Origin: Amyelois transitella
Taxonomy: Eukaryota; Arthropoda; Insecta; Lepidoptera; Pyralidae
Length of the DNA: 64,000 nt
Assembly (NCBI RefSeq): GCF_032362555.1
Contig: NC_083536.1
Coordinates: forward strand, 310,001-374,000
Direction of reading: 5' to 3'
The translations under genes were made by a program, and so were the position numbers. Positions 9,458-18,431 of this stretch are shown one piece after another. How positions within the stretch are numbered: the stretch's first letter is position 1; each line of letters begins with the position of its first letter. Under the pieces are notes generated by a model. The model was not told where the DNA came from and searched no databases. It worked only from the letters and a program-made list of their open reading frames with translations.

Positions 9458-9722
9458 TTCTAGTTATTAGCATGTGCTTAAACTCGTCTGCAGTACTCAA
9501 CGAATTTGAGCGAAATGAATTTAGGTTTAACGAATAAACACGTTTTATAATTTAACATGTAAAATCTTGTTGGTAAAACAGGAATCAGGAAAGCACAACA
9601 AAATAATGTTTGATGGTTAGAATGAATCATGTGTAAAAAGTGTGTTCGGTGTGTGATCTTTCCACGAGCTCGCGGGTGAGTGCATTCGACTAATGTTTTG
9701 TGTTTAGAATGCATCGAATTTT
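9458..9722. other. Non-coding flank of the Polinton remnant
   Basis: No coding signal, terminal inverted repeat or other element is recognised here apart from a possible frame-shifted N-terminal extension of the ATPase close to 9460-9500. Confidence 0.5.
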
Positions 9723-9772
9723 GTTTATTGGGAATTCTGGGACACAAAAGTGTCCCAGAATTCCCAATAAAC
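9723..9772. repeat. Perfect 23-bp inverted repeat with 4-nt loop
   Basis: Left arm 9723-9745 begins GTTTATTGGGAATTC; loop AAAA 9746-9749; right arm 9750-9772 is its exact reverse complement. It lies at the junction of Polinton sequence and the second Helitron piece. Confidence 0.95.
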
Positions 9773-9779
9773 ATCTACT

Positions 9780-10270
9780 GGTACTTTAACTTTCCATTAT
9801 TATAATTTCCTTTTTTGTCTTTAGAATTTATTCGTTTTTTAACAGCTGCGCTTCCGAGCTTTGCTTTTGTAAGAAAAATAAACTATGTTCTATTCCAGGC
9901 ATTATTCTTCCCGTGTACGTAAGTTTCATCAAAATCTATCCAATAGAATTTGCGTGATTGAATAGCATCCTCAAACAGGCACTCACGTAGGTACATCAAT
10001 TTTTTTGCATAATCTATACTAACATTATAAAGCTGAAGAGTTTGTTTGTTTGAACGCGCTAATCTTAGGAACTACTGATTCGAAATAAAAAAATATTTTT
10101 GCGTTGAATATACCATTTATCGAGGAAGGCTTTAGGCTATATAACATCACGCTGCAACTTTAACGAGAAAACAAAAAATGGACTATGTGGAAAAAAAAGG
10201 GAAAATTATCCATCCTTCAATGATGGTCAAAATAACAATTCCACGCGGATGAAGTCGCGGGTACAGCTAG
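9780..10270 (+). mobile_element. Second copy of Helitron 3' region
   Basis: Direct repeat of 1872-2372 (about 95% similar by eye, with small indels), including the inner TC...CTAG unit (10,013-10,270) ending CTAG before T. It begins abruptly at GGTACTTTAAC, eight bases after the palindrome. It therefore brackets the Polinton remnant together with the copy on the left. Confidence 0.85.
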
Positions 10271-10424
10271 TTTATAATAAAAAATGAATTATAAAGTTTG
10301 AAATTAAAAAAAGCGCGCTAAAAACGCTCTCAAAGTAATGGCGGACGCTGTGTGACGTCACACGCAAGCAAACTGATGATTTTGATTATAATTCTCTCAA
10401 TTTATTAAACAAAATTGTTTAAAA

Positions 10425-10597
10425 ATGGTGTGTAGTACCACAATGTACAAATACTTCAATAAAAAACTCCGCAAAAAGTGTTTGTGTCTATTCCAACGAA
10501 TCCAATAAGACGAAAGAAGTGGTTGCAGTTGGCTCGAAGAGATCCAAAGAGTATTTTATCGCATTCAAATGTTTTTATGTGTGAAGATCATTTTGAT
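10425..10597 (+). pseudogene. THAP-type zinc-finger exon (frame-shifted)
   Basis: Across two frames the exon spells the C2CH THAP pattern: CVVPQC at about 10,430, then after a 1-nt frame change near 10,466 KVFVSIPTNP, KKWLQLARRDP and MCEDHFDV. It ends at a GTAAGT splice donor (10,598). THAP domains bind transposon termini in P-element-like and IS4EU-like transposases. The frame breaks make it non-functional. Confidence 0.6.
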
Positions 10598-10672
10598 GTA
10601 AGTATGCTGGCAATATTTGAGTTATAGCAGCAATATTTGAGTTATAGCAAACAATAAAACAAATAAAACATA

Positions 10673-10939
10673 CATACATACATACATATGATCACGTCTA
10701 TATCCCTTGCGGGGTAGACAGAGCCAACAGTCTTGAAAAGACTGAATGGCCACGTTCAGCTATTTGGCTTAATGATAGAACCGAGATTCAAATAGTGACA
10801 GGTTGCTAGCCCATCGCCTAAAAGAGGAATCCTAAGTTTATAAGCCTATCCCTTAGTCGCCTTTTACGACATCCATGGGAAAGAGATGGAGTGGTCCTAT
10901 TCTTTTTTGTAATAGTGCCGGGAACCACACGGCACAAAC
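10673..10939 (-). mobile_element. RTE-derived SINE-like element (copy A)
   Basis: Minus-strand element: 5' end GCCGTGTGGTTCCCGGCAC at the right, (TATG)n tail at the left. Flanked by a 16-bp target duplication AAACAAATAAAACATA (10,657-10,672 and 10,940-10,955). Its 5' end matches the 5' leader of RTE copy 2 and its 3' end resembles the RTE 3' end, so it looks like an internally deleted RTE relative. Non-coding. Confidence 0.9.
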
Positions 10940-11033
10940 AAACAAATAAAACATAACCTATAAAATAAAATTCTGCGAAATTTTTTCGTGAAATGAAAGA
11001 TTTCTAAATAAATAATTTCTTTAAAATACTTAC

Positions 11034-11161
11034 GCAGCTGTTTTTACATTCTTAAGTTCTGCATCATAATAATCCGCGTTGTTTTTGAAGAAAAGTGCAA
11101 CCATAAATGCATCAATCTCAGGTAGGTTTGTGTTGTCGGCACGCACAAAATATTTGTCCAT
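11034..11161 (-). pseudogene. First exon of an unknown transposon-associated protein
   Basis: ATG at 11,159-11,161 opens a 43-codon exon beginning MDKYFVRADNTNLPEIDAFM and ending at a GTAAGT donor. I do not recognise it with confidence. It could be the start of the second (YqaJ-type) protein of an IS4EU-like transposon. No downstream exon is evident. Confidence 0.35.
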
Positions 11162-11489
11162 TTTGAATACAAACACCAGGAATTTATTTCACTAAAGTAA
11201 TAAAATGAAGCTGAAATAGTTCACTGTCACGAAATAGCTCAATATCTGGGATAAAACATTAATAACACACAAACTACACAGGAGGAGTTGACGTTTACTT
11301 GCGTGTGACGTCACCGGAGTTGTAACCAATCACAGAGCGTTCGGTCTTTCAAAAGTATTTAAAAATTATTGTATTTTTTAAACGATAAATCGCCAAAAAT
11401 ATGCTTATATTAGTACAAATGAAAGTAAAACACGTTCTGTTTTATTATTATCTAATAGGATTACCACAATTCGTAGCATATTTTCAATA

Positions 11490-11819
11490 GTGTCAAATAG
11501 CCTATTAAAAAGCAAAGCCGAAATAGCTAAGTTCCAAAATTTAAACATTTCTAATACGAAACATTGCTACCGATGTAATAAACCTGGTCATACCGTTATT
11601 AATTGTAAAATTAGAAGTTTCTCTGGACCACCAAACCAAAAATTTTGCAATTATTGCAAAAAGAAAGGGCATATCAAGGATGAATGTTATCATCTCAACA
11701 ATAAAAATAAATTTGGAAATAAATCAAATGGATATAATAAAAGCAACTCAAACACGCGTTATAAAACTAAAAATCAAGTGAATGAAGCGGGTTCGTCTCA
11801 ACAAAAAAAAACTAATTAA
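11490..11819 (+). pseudogene. gypsy-0 gag nucleocapsid part
   Basis: Open frame without an ATG (it begins GTG), about 109 residues. It has two CCHC zinc knuckles, CYRCNKPGHTVINC (about residue 27) and CNYCKKKGHIKDEC (about residue 53), the RNA-binding nucleocapsid signature of retroelement Gag, then a basic Asn/Lys-rich tail. The capsid part upstream is not recognisable, so it is 5'-truncated. The stop is at 11,817-11,819, just after an A-rich slippery run. Confidence 0.8.
11804..11810 (+). promoter_or_regulatory. Candidate -1 frameshift site of gypsy-0
   Basis: A AAA AAA heptamer in the correct gag phase, three codons before the gag stop. The -1 frame stays open to about 11,945 and carries the pre-protease segment. 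Confidence 0.55.
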
Positions 11820-11963
11820 CTCCAATGGTGTGAGCCAACCAGAGGGTGATATTATTATAGATGGGCTCATTACTAGTATAAGTAGTTGCTATACCGCATC
11901 ATTGCAATTAAAAAACGAGTTACGAAATACTACTCTGTCAAGAAAGTAGCAGGAAAAGATCAA

Positions 11964-13172
11964 TAATACACAAACTGTTTGTTATTCATCCAAATTTATT
12001 TTATCAGCTTCAAAATATGCTCCTTTAGAAACGATACACTTACGCCAACGAATAATCCAATCATCAAAACATTTTTTAAACGCTGTTTCCGGAATTGAGG
12101 TCAGTTCTCGCCGCGAATTCTCTTTTATGTCTTCTACCGATTGAAAACGGGTGCCACGAAGTGGTAATTTGAGTTTAGGAAAAAGAAAAAAGTCGGCTGG
12201 AGCCATATCTGGTGAATATGGTGGTTGCTCGATGGTATTTGTTGAGTGTTTGGTTAAAAATTCGTTCACAATGATGGCCTTGTGCGAAGGTGCATTATCA
12301 TGGTGCAAAATCCAAGAATTTTCTTTCCACAAATCTGGCCTTTTTCGTCGGATTTGCTCTCTTAAACGCCGCATAACACTCAAATAATATTCCTTATTTA
12401 CCGTTTGACCTTCCGGCAAGAATTCCGAGTGCACAACACCGCGATAGTCAAAGAAAACAGTCAACATTACTTTGACTTTTGAACGACTTTGGCGTGGTTT
12501 TTTCGGTTTCGGTTCAGTTGGAAGGCGCCACTCCGAAGCTTGTTGACTAGTTTGCATGTCAAACTCGTAAACCCACGTCTCGTCACCAGTAACAATGCGT
12601 TTCATGAATGTTGGGTCGGAATTGACTCGTTCTAGCATGTCCTCAGCGACTCTCATGCGATTGAGTTTTTGAAAAAAATTCAGGTCTTTTGGGACTAGCC
12701 GAGCGGCAACATGTTTCATACCCAAATTATTAGTTAAAATGGTACGGATCGACTCGTGAGATACAGAAAGTTCGGTGGCTATCTCTCTCAAAGTTGAATG
12801 AGGATTTTCAGTCACTATTTCCTTCACTTTTGCGATGTTAACTTCAGTTGCAGACGTTGATGGCCTACCAGAGCGAGGCAAATCTTCCATCACATCTCGA
12901 CCGCTTTTGAACGCTTTGTACCACTCATAAGCACGAGTTTTTGATAAAGTCGATTCACCGTAAGCCTTCTGTAACATTTTCAGTGACTCCGAACACGATA
13001 TTCCATTGGCAATGCAAAATTTAAGACAAACTCTTTGTTCGATGTTTTTATCCATTATGAAATTAGCAATACACACTAGATATGATATAACTAAAAATAG
13101 CACTGTATTTAATGTAAACAACAGATGCAACTCAAACTCTGCGCCAAAATGGAAAACAGTTGTGCCAATCTA
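11964..13172 (-). mobile_element. mariner (Tc1/mariner) transposon
   Basis: About 1.2 kb with TA on both sides. The ends are imperfectly inverted: the right end read on the minus strand is GATTGGCACAACTGTTTTCC, and the left end has ATACACAAACTGTTTG. It is inserted between gag and protease of gypsy-0. Confidence 0.75.
11982..13055 (-). CDS. mariner transposase, intact ORF
   Basis: 357 residues from the ATG at 13,053-13,055 (MDKNIEQRV); an in-frame ATG 25 codons upstream adds a hydrophobic stretch not typical of the family. The N-terminus has two helix-turn-helix segments (about 1-115, including SLKMLQKAYGESTLSKTRAYEWYKAFKSG in part). The linker PRSGRPS matches the family. The catalytic triad is D,D(34)D: TGDETWVYEF, HHDNAPSH and YSPDMAPADFF, with exactly 34 residues between the second and third Asp. 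There is no stop or frameshift, so it may still encode an active enzyme; the ends are only moderately matched. Confidence 0.92.
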   Translation of the reverse strand: MDKNIEQRVCLKFCIANGISCSESLKMLQKAYGESTLSKTRAYEWYKAFKSGRDVMEDLPRSGRPSTSATEVNIAKVKEIVTENPHSTLREIATELSVSHESIRTILTNNLGMKHVAARLVPKDLNFFQKLNRMRVAEDMLERVNSDPTFMKRIVTGDETWVYEFDMQTSQQASEWRLPTEPKPKKPRQSRSKVKVMLTVFFDYRGVVHSEFLPEGQTVNKEYYLSVMRRLREQIRRKRPDLWKENSWILHHDNAPSHKAIIVNEFLTKHSTNTIEQPPYSPDMAPADFFLFPKLKLPLRGTRFQSVEDIKENSRRELTSIPETAFKKCFDDWIIRWRKCIVSKGAYFEADKINLDE

Positions 13173-13214
13173 ACAACAACAAAAAAAACAAAAATTTGAA
13201 TTTGGAACCATAAA

Positions 13215-13670
13215 TAAATAATCCATTCCCGATACTTTTCTGACTGAATGTATTAATTTCTTAATAGACACTGGTGCCACTATTAGCTTGATAAAACAAA
13301 GCCTTATAAAAAGGACGCTAAAATTTATCATAATATTTTAGCTAACCTTCAAGGGATAGACAAAGTAGACAAACCTACCAGGACATTAGGTTGTGTCGAA
13401 TTATTATTCATTGGAGATCTAAAGTTAAGACTCCATATAGTTAATGATGACTTTCCCATTGACGCTGATGGTATAATAGGGAGTGATATATTAGAATTTT
13501 ATAAAGGCACAATTGATTATAGCACTAAAATATTAAGTCTCGGTGATAATGAATTTAACTTAAATTCAGAACAACAAAGCGAAAAAAATAAAAGAAATAA
13601 GTCAGATTCACTTATAACAATTAAAGCTAGAACGGAAAGTGTAATTCCGATAAATATTAATAATGAAGTA
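13215..13670 (+). pseudogene. gypsy-0 retropepsin
   Basis: Retroviral-type aspartic protease: active-site FLIDTGATISLIK at about 13,250-13,290, then, after a frame change near 13,310, the downstream strand segment with ADGIIGSDILEFYKG (second psi-loop block). The protease would process Gag-Pol. It runs into the J1 complex at 13,671 and the reading resumes at 57,718. The frameshift makes this copy defective. Confidence 0.75.
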
Positions 13671-16600
13671 TACATACATACATACATACATAACATCACG
13701 CCTCTTTCCCGGAGGGGTAGGCAGAGACTACCTCTTTCCACTTGCCACGATCTCTGCATACTTCTTTCGCTTCGTCCACATTCATAACTCTCTTCATACA
13801 AGCTCGGCGGTTTCGGGTACTTTTGACCTGACCCTTTACCAGGACGTCCTTAATTTGATCAAGATACGTTCGTCTAGGTCTTCCCACTCCGACCTTTCCC
13901 TCCACACTCTCCTTGTATATCTGCTTAGTCAACCTGCTTTCATTCATCCTCTCCACATGACCGAACCATCTTAACATACCCTTTTCTATTCCTGTAACTA
14001 CATCTTCTTTCACATCACAACATTCCCTTATCACGCTGTTCCTTATCCTGTCACTCAATTTCACACCCATCATACTCCTTAACGCTCTCATTTCCATTGC
14101 ATTTATTCTGCTTTCATGCTTCTTTTGCCATACCCAACTTTCACTCCCATACATTAATGTCGGGACCAACACGCCCCTGTGCACAGCCAGTCGAGCCTTT
14201 TTGGATAGTTTCTGACTGCTCATAAAGGCATGCAAAGCTCCATTCACCATGTTCCCCGCGTTCACTCTCCTTTCAATATCACTATCATACTTGTCATCTG
14301 ATGTAAACTTTGATCCTAGATATACGAACTCTTTCACTTGCTCCACTTTTTCTCCTCCAATCAAAATATTACATGCTGTCATTTCTTTCTCCATTTCAAA
14401 AACCAATGTTTTAGTTTTACTTACGTTCACTTTCATTCCTTTCTCTTTTAAAACTTCATGCATACAGTTTACCATCTCCTGTAACTCCTCCGCTGATGAC
14501 GCCAGTATAACCTGATCGTCGGCATAGAGCAGACATTTGACGAGTAACTCATTCATCCTTAATCCACTTTTAGACTCTTTCAAATCTGTCAAACAGCTAT
14601 CCATAAATAGGTTGAACAGCCACGGTGACGCAACACATCCTTGCCTAACGCCTTTCTCAATCTTAAACCACTCAGTGTGCGCTCCGTTTATCCTGACACA
14701 AGCACTCGAATCCTCATATAAGGATTTCAGTGCTCGTATTAAGAGACTGCTCACCCCATGCAAAGAAAGTGCTGACCACAATTCATTCCTCTCAACTCTG
14801 TCATAGGCCTTTTCCAGATCTACGAATGTGCAATAGACTTTTTGACTCTTGGCCAAAAACTTTTCGGCTATGCACCGCAAGGAAAAGACCTGATCAGTAC
14901 ATCCCATTCCCTTTCGAAATCCCGCTTGAGCATCCCATATTTTGTCATCAGTTTCATTCCTGACTCTATTAATCAATACCTTAGCATACAATTTGCCGAC
15001 GACGCTAAGCAGGCTTATACCACGATAATTTTTGCAGTCCAGCTGTGACCCTTTTCCTTTGTAAAGTGGCACGATAACAGCCTTACACCAATCTTTTGGT
15101 ACTCGGCCGCTTCTCCAACACAAATTGAAAAGGCAGTACAACTGACTAGCTACTACGCCTTTTCCTGCTTTAAGCATCTCGACCGACACTCTATCACACC
15201 CAGCAGCCTTTCCCGCTTTCATACTCTTAAGTGCTTCCACAATTTCGAACATTTCAATTTCGCCTTCCATCTCATTCTCTTTTTCTTCGCTATAGCAGAA
15301 ATCTTTCTTATTTCCTTCCTTTTTTTCAAATAAACTTTCAAAATAGTCCTTCCATATCTTTAGTACACATTCTTCTCCTTTCACAACGCTACCATCCTGG
15401 CATCTGATCCTAGTCAGCTCTTTGGTTATAGTATTTCCTCGGGCTGACCTTACGGATTTCCAGAATACTTTCAGATTTGACTGAAAGTCTTCTGATAGCC
15501 TTTTATCAAAATCCTCTTTATACTCTTCTTTCTTTCTAATCACAGCTTTCTTAACCAAATCTTTCATTTTCTTATATTCCTTACGTGCTTCATTCACATC
15601 TTCATCTATAACCTCTTGCATTCTTAAGTTAGCTTTTGCTGCTAACAAATCCAGCCATGCTTTCTTCTTTAATCGCACAAGTTCTTGCACATCTTTACTC
15701 ATCCACGCATTTTTGTGATTTTTTCCTTTCCTTCTTCTACTTACACCACACACTTCAACAGCTACTTTCACAATTCTTTCTTTAAATTCCTTCCATCCAT
15801 CTTCAATATCGCTCATTTCCTCTAAATCTTCAAATTCATCCTTCAGTCTATTAATATACTTCTTCCCTACATCCATATCTTGCAAATTTTCTACTTTTAC
15901 TCTTTCCAAAGCGCTGGTTTGCTCCCTTACCCTGTGCCGCCAGCGATTGAAGATACCCCTTATCCGGGATATCACCAGTAAATGGTCCGAGTCAATGCCA
16001 GCACCGCGATATGCACGGGTATCCAGCACTTTGTTCTTCAATCTTTCATCTACAATCACAAAGTCTATCATACTTTTTAAAATACCTTCCACTCTTGTGT
16101 AGGTGTGGATCTCTTTATGTTGAAACATTGAGTTCGACACAAAAAGATCCCACTCTAGACAAATTTCTAATACACTTCTTCCATTATCATTCACCTTTTC
16201 GTCACCAAACGCACCAAGCACCTTTTCATATCCATCACGCTTTACACCCACCCATCCATTAAAATCACCTAACATAATAATCTTCTCATTTGGCTTGGTA
16301 ACTTTCAATACTTCTCTTACACTATTCCAGAACTCCTCGTTTTCGCTTTTTCCTGATGTTGTACCCCTCGAACCCACATCCCAAGGTGCATAAACACCTA
16401 GAACGAAGATCCGAGTGATTCCAACTTTCAGCCTAATCCATAGAAGACGAGGGCTGACACACTCATACTCATTCACGCACTCAGCCATTCGTGCAGAAAG
16501 AATTAGACCGACCCCTTGACAGCCTCGGCTGGTACTGGAAATTCCAGACCAATACGCCGTGTAAGGGCCGTGCTGCGTCGCGTCGCATCCTTTCCGCTTC

Positions 16601-17090
16601 GTTTCATTCACGCACAACACATCCAAACGTCTTTCATCCATCATCTGGCATACTTCCTCAATCTTATCCTTCATTCCTCCTCTTACATTCATCGTCGCAA
16701 AGCGGCTTTCAGCAGACCGCATACCGCTCCCGCCGGGAACGAGACGTAATGGGGTGCGGACACCATCGCCGCCATTTATATGCTTTTTAAGGTTCATAAT
16801 GCGATTCCCACGAGACGCTAGGGAAAAATTTTGTCCGCCCCAGCAGAGCCCCGCATGCCAGGGTAAGGCTAGCCATTACCTGGGGGTCGCCCAACCCCAT
16901 GGCGGAAGTGGCACGCTCGAGACTAGGCTCGCCCCTAGCCATGCATCCATCGGCGCGGCAGACCTTAGATTGGCAGGGATTTACATTAAAGAGGAATCCC
17001 AAGTCTATCCCTTAGTCGGCTCTTACGACATCCGTGGGAAAGAGATGGAGTGGTCCTATTCTTTTGTAATGGTGCCGGGAACCACACGGC
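13671..17090 (-). mobile_element. RTE-clade retrotransposon, copy 2 (apparently full length)
   Basis: The 3' (TATG)n tail lies at 13,671-13,690, against the AATGAAGTA of gypsy-0. The 5' end is GCCGTGTGGTTCCCGGCAC at about 17,090. The leader of about 290 nt precedes one long ORF. No second copy of AATGAAGTA is found next to its 5' end; the matching copy is at 57,709-57,717, at the far end of LINE J1 (see findings). Confidence 0.9.
13696..16797 (-). CDS. RTE endonuclease-reverse transcriptase, intact 1033-aa ORF
   Basis: Single ORF as in the RTE clade. The endonuclease (about 30-270) has ATMNVRGG, VLCVNETKRKG (catalytic Glu), LGVYAPWD, IIMLGDFNGWVG (Asp/Asn) and DSDHLLVIS (terminal Asp-His). 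The RT (about 480-780) has NYRGISLL, VDLEKAYDRV, RQGCVASPWLFN and LLYADDQVILA. The C-terminal segment contains WFGHVERM and GRPRRTYLDQIKDV, common in this LINE group. It nicks DNA and copies its RNA by target-primed reverse transcription, and could also mobilise the SINE-like elements that share its 3' end. No disabling change is visible. Confidence 0.93.
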   Translation of the reverse strand: MNLKKHINGGDGVRTPLRLVPGGSGMRSAESRFATMNVRGGMKDKIEEVCQMMDERRLDVLCVNETKRKGCDATQHGPYTAYWSGISSTSRGCQGVGLILSARMAECVNEYECVSPRLLWIRLKVGITRIFVLGVYAPWDVGSRGTTSGKSENEEFWNSVREVLKVTKPNEKIIMLGDFNGWVGVKRDGYEKVLGAFGDEKVNDNGRSVLEICLEWDLFVSNSMFQHKEIHTYTRVEGILKSMIDFVIVDERLKNKVLDTRAYRGAGIDSDHLLVISRIRGIFNRWRHRVREQTSALERVKVENLQDMDVGKKYINRLKDEFEDLEEMSDIEDGWKEFKERIVKVAVEVCGVSRRRKGKNHKNAWMSKDVQELVRLKKKAWLDLLAAKANLRMQEVIDEDVNEARKEYKKMKDLVKKAVIRKKEEYKEDFDKRLSEDFQSNLKVFWKSVRSARGNTITKELTRIRCQDGSVVKGEECVLKIWKDYFESLFEKKEGNKKDFCYSEEKENEMEGEIEMFEIVEALKSMKAGKAAGCDRVSVEMLKAGKGVVASQLYCLFNLCWRSGRVPKDWCKAVIVPLYKGKGSQLDCKNYRGISLLSVVGKLYAKVLINRVRNETDDKIWDAQAGFRKGMGCTDQVFSLRCIAEKFLAKSQKVYCTFVDLEKAYDRVERNELWSALSLHGVSSLLIRALKSLYEDSSACVRINGAHTEWFKIEKGVRQGCVASPWLFNLFMDSCLTDLKESKSGLRMNELLVKCLLYADDQVILASSAEELQEMVNCMHEVLKEKGMKVNVSKTKTLVFEMEKEMTACNILIGGEKVEQVKEFVYLGSKFTSDDKYDSDIERRVNAGNMVNGALHAFMSSQKLSKKARLAVHRGVLVPTLMYGSESWVWQKKHESRINAMEMRALRSMMGVKLSDRIRNSVIRECCDVKEDVVTGIEKGMLRWFGHVERMNESRLTKQIYKESVEGKVGVGRPRRTYLDQIKDVLVKGQVKSTRNRRACMKRVMNVDEAKEVCRDRGKWKEVVSAYPSGKEA

Positions 17091-17142
17091 TTTCTCTTTT
17101 ACATAACATAAACCTAACATATAATCTTGTCTTTTCCCTGCT

Positions 17143-17301
17143 GCCTGAAGGCCATGTTCAGCTGTTTGGCTTAATGATAGAATTGAGATTCAAATAGTGA
17201 CAAGTTGCTAACTTGTCACTATTTGAATCTCATTACCTATCCCATCACCTAAAAGAGGAATCCCATGTATATAAGCCTATCCCTTAGTCTCTCTTTTACA
17301 C
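17143..17301 (-). mobile_element. SINE-like element fragment with templated inversion
   Basis: Matches the middle part of the SINE-like element (GTTCAGCTGTTTGGCTTAATG through AAGCCTATCCCTTAGTC) but lacks both termini, and is disrupted by an inverted duplicate of 21 bp. The 17,091-17,142 stretch between it and the RTE 5' end is not recognised. Confidence 0.75.
17185..17231. repeat. Perfect 21-bp inverted repeat, 5-nt loop
   Basis: Arms 17,185-17,205 (GAGATTCAAATAGTGACAAG and on) and 17,211-17,231. The right arm is an extra inverted copy of SINE sequence. Confidence 0.95.
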
Positions 17302-17467
17302 CTTATATCTAAAATAAGAGGGGGAAGATAAGACATAATGTTCTATCATGAATAAAGACCCAGGAATGTAAGAATGTTGCTTAAAACTTGTAAATGGAAT
17401 AAAGAAGTATCTATAGTTAATATATTGGATGGCAGAATAACAAATTATTAAATAATAAATGGGAACT
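17302..17467 (-). other. Probable 3' UTR of the RNF4-like fragment
   Basis: AT-rich non-coding stretch between the RNF4-like stop codon and the SINE fragment. No poly(A) run marks a processed end. Confidence 0.4.
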
Positions 17468-17866
17468 TTACAAAAATAATTGGTGGTACCCACCTTTTTT
17501 CAAAACTTTTCTACAAGTAGGACACTTTCTTCCACCTGTTTTCAGTGCAGATTCTATGCATTTTAAACAAAACACATGGCCACATATTGTAGATGCCATA
17601 GTTTTATTTGCCAAACTGTCCATGCAAATAGGACAGTCGCCATAATTTTTCACAGGTGTTCTATTAGGTGAGGCTGCAACTGCTGTTCTAGTTTTTAGTC
17701 GTTTTGAAGCTGGTGATTTTCGTTCTTCATTTCTGCTATAATTTGACTGCTGAATACTTTTATGAATAGTGCTATTAGACCTTGAATTAGTTGGAAAATA
17801 AAAATGATGTTCACTGGTTGAATGATGTGCACTTATGCCATGCATGCATCTAGGGCAATCATAATG
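17468..17866 (-). pseudogene. RNF4-like RING-finger ubiquitin ligase fragment (retrocopy?)
   Basis: Minus-strand, intron-free reading of about 130 residues. It ends in a C3HC4 RING: CPICMDSL, CGHVFC, C..C and CPTCRKVL, followed by the aromatic tail KKGGYHQLFL typical of RNF4/STUbL-type ligases, which ubiquitinate SUMO-modified nuclear proteins. Upstream is a Ser/Asn-rich, basic region (RKSPASKRLKTRT) resembling a nuclear localisation signal. The N-terminus breaks off near 17,866, where LINE J1 endonuclease sequence begins. The RING is undamaged, but promoter and N-terminus are gone. It is probably a 5'-truncated retrocopy; an exon of a rearranged host gene is the alternative. Confidence 0.65.
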
Positions 17867-17867
17867 T

Positions 17868-18431
17868 ATATAAGTCGAATATAACAACATTTTTTAATAA
17901 GCTAGACCAGCTGTTGAGACTTTTAACTAAATGTAACAAAAAAATTGAACTGGCTGGAGATTTCAACATTAACAATCTGGAAGACACTAAAGAAACATTA
18001 GAATTTAGATCACTTTTATTAAATTACAATCTCAAGCTCAAATTAAAGCAACCGACAAGATTAAAAAACAAAACTTGTCTGGACAATTTCGCTCATAACT
18101 TAGACCAAAAATGTAAGGCAGAAGTCAAAGAATTGGCTTTATCTGACCATACAGCACAGATACTAAAATGCCAAGTTCAGCGAAAATACCTGATTAAATC
18201 TAAGAAAATCAAACGACGTGACTATAGTGTAGAAAACATGACAAAATTTTTGAATTGTATTAAAGAATTAAAGTTTAATGACATTTATAACACAAATAAT
18301 CCAAATGACGCATTTTACTTATTTATTGACGAATTTAAATTATTCTATGACTTATGCTTCCCTATAAAAGTGATTACTTAAGTGGATTTCAAGGGGCATT
18401 AAGCTGTGCTGTAAAAGAAAACGGGAGAATC
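17868..18431 (+). pseudogene. LINE J1 segment a: endonuclease C-terminus and linker
   Basis: Endonuclease end with LAGDFNINNL (catalytic Asp/Asn) and LALSDHTAQI (SDH), then a linker with FYDLCFPI. A 1-nt frameshift near 18,372 precedes KWISRGIKL. The segment stops where LINE-2 enters and continues at about 23,820. J2 at 61.6 kb is homologous and confirms the order. Confidence 0.8.

Larger units (their letters stand above)
2373..9722 (-). mobile_element. Polinton/Maverick (adintovirus-like) remnant
   Basis: Minus-strand cluster in transcription order: packaging ATPase, DUF8207-like protein, coiled-coil protein, chromodomain integrase, PLA2-like protein, adenain-like protease. These are hallmark Polinton genes. 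Family-B DNA polymerase, major capsid and minor capsid genes are not in the window and no long terminal inverted repeat is seen, so the element is partial. It abuts a Helitron CTAG end at 2372. On the right it fades into non-coding sequence (9,458-9,722) before a palindrome and a second Helitron piece. An RTE retrotransposon (6,166-9,030) splits the ATPase gene. Confidence 0.9.
10290..11370. mobile_element. Decayed DNA transposon with THAP-like exon
   Basis: Both ends share a block: left GTGACGTCACACGCAAGCAAAC near 10,352-10,373 and, inverted on the right, GTTTACTTGCGTGTGACGTCAC near 11,293-11,314; an AACGCTCT block also occurs inverted at both ends. A THAP-type exon points inward from the left and a second spliced exon points inward from the right. 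That two-gene layout recalls IS4EU/ISL2EU elements (THAP transposase plus YqaJ-type exonuclease), but this is a hypothesis. A SINE-like element is inserted in the middle. Confidence 0.5.

Noticed and set aside
9478-9774. 98-codon minus-strand frame at the palindrome
   Set aside because: Its first residues are translated from the palindrome arm and the rest has no similarity I can recognise.
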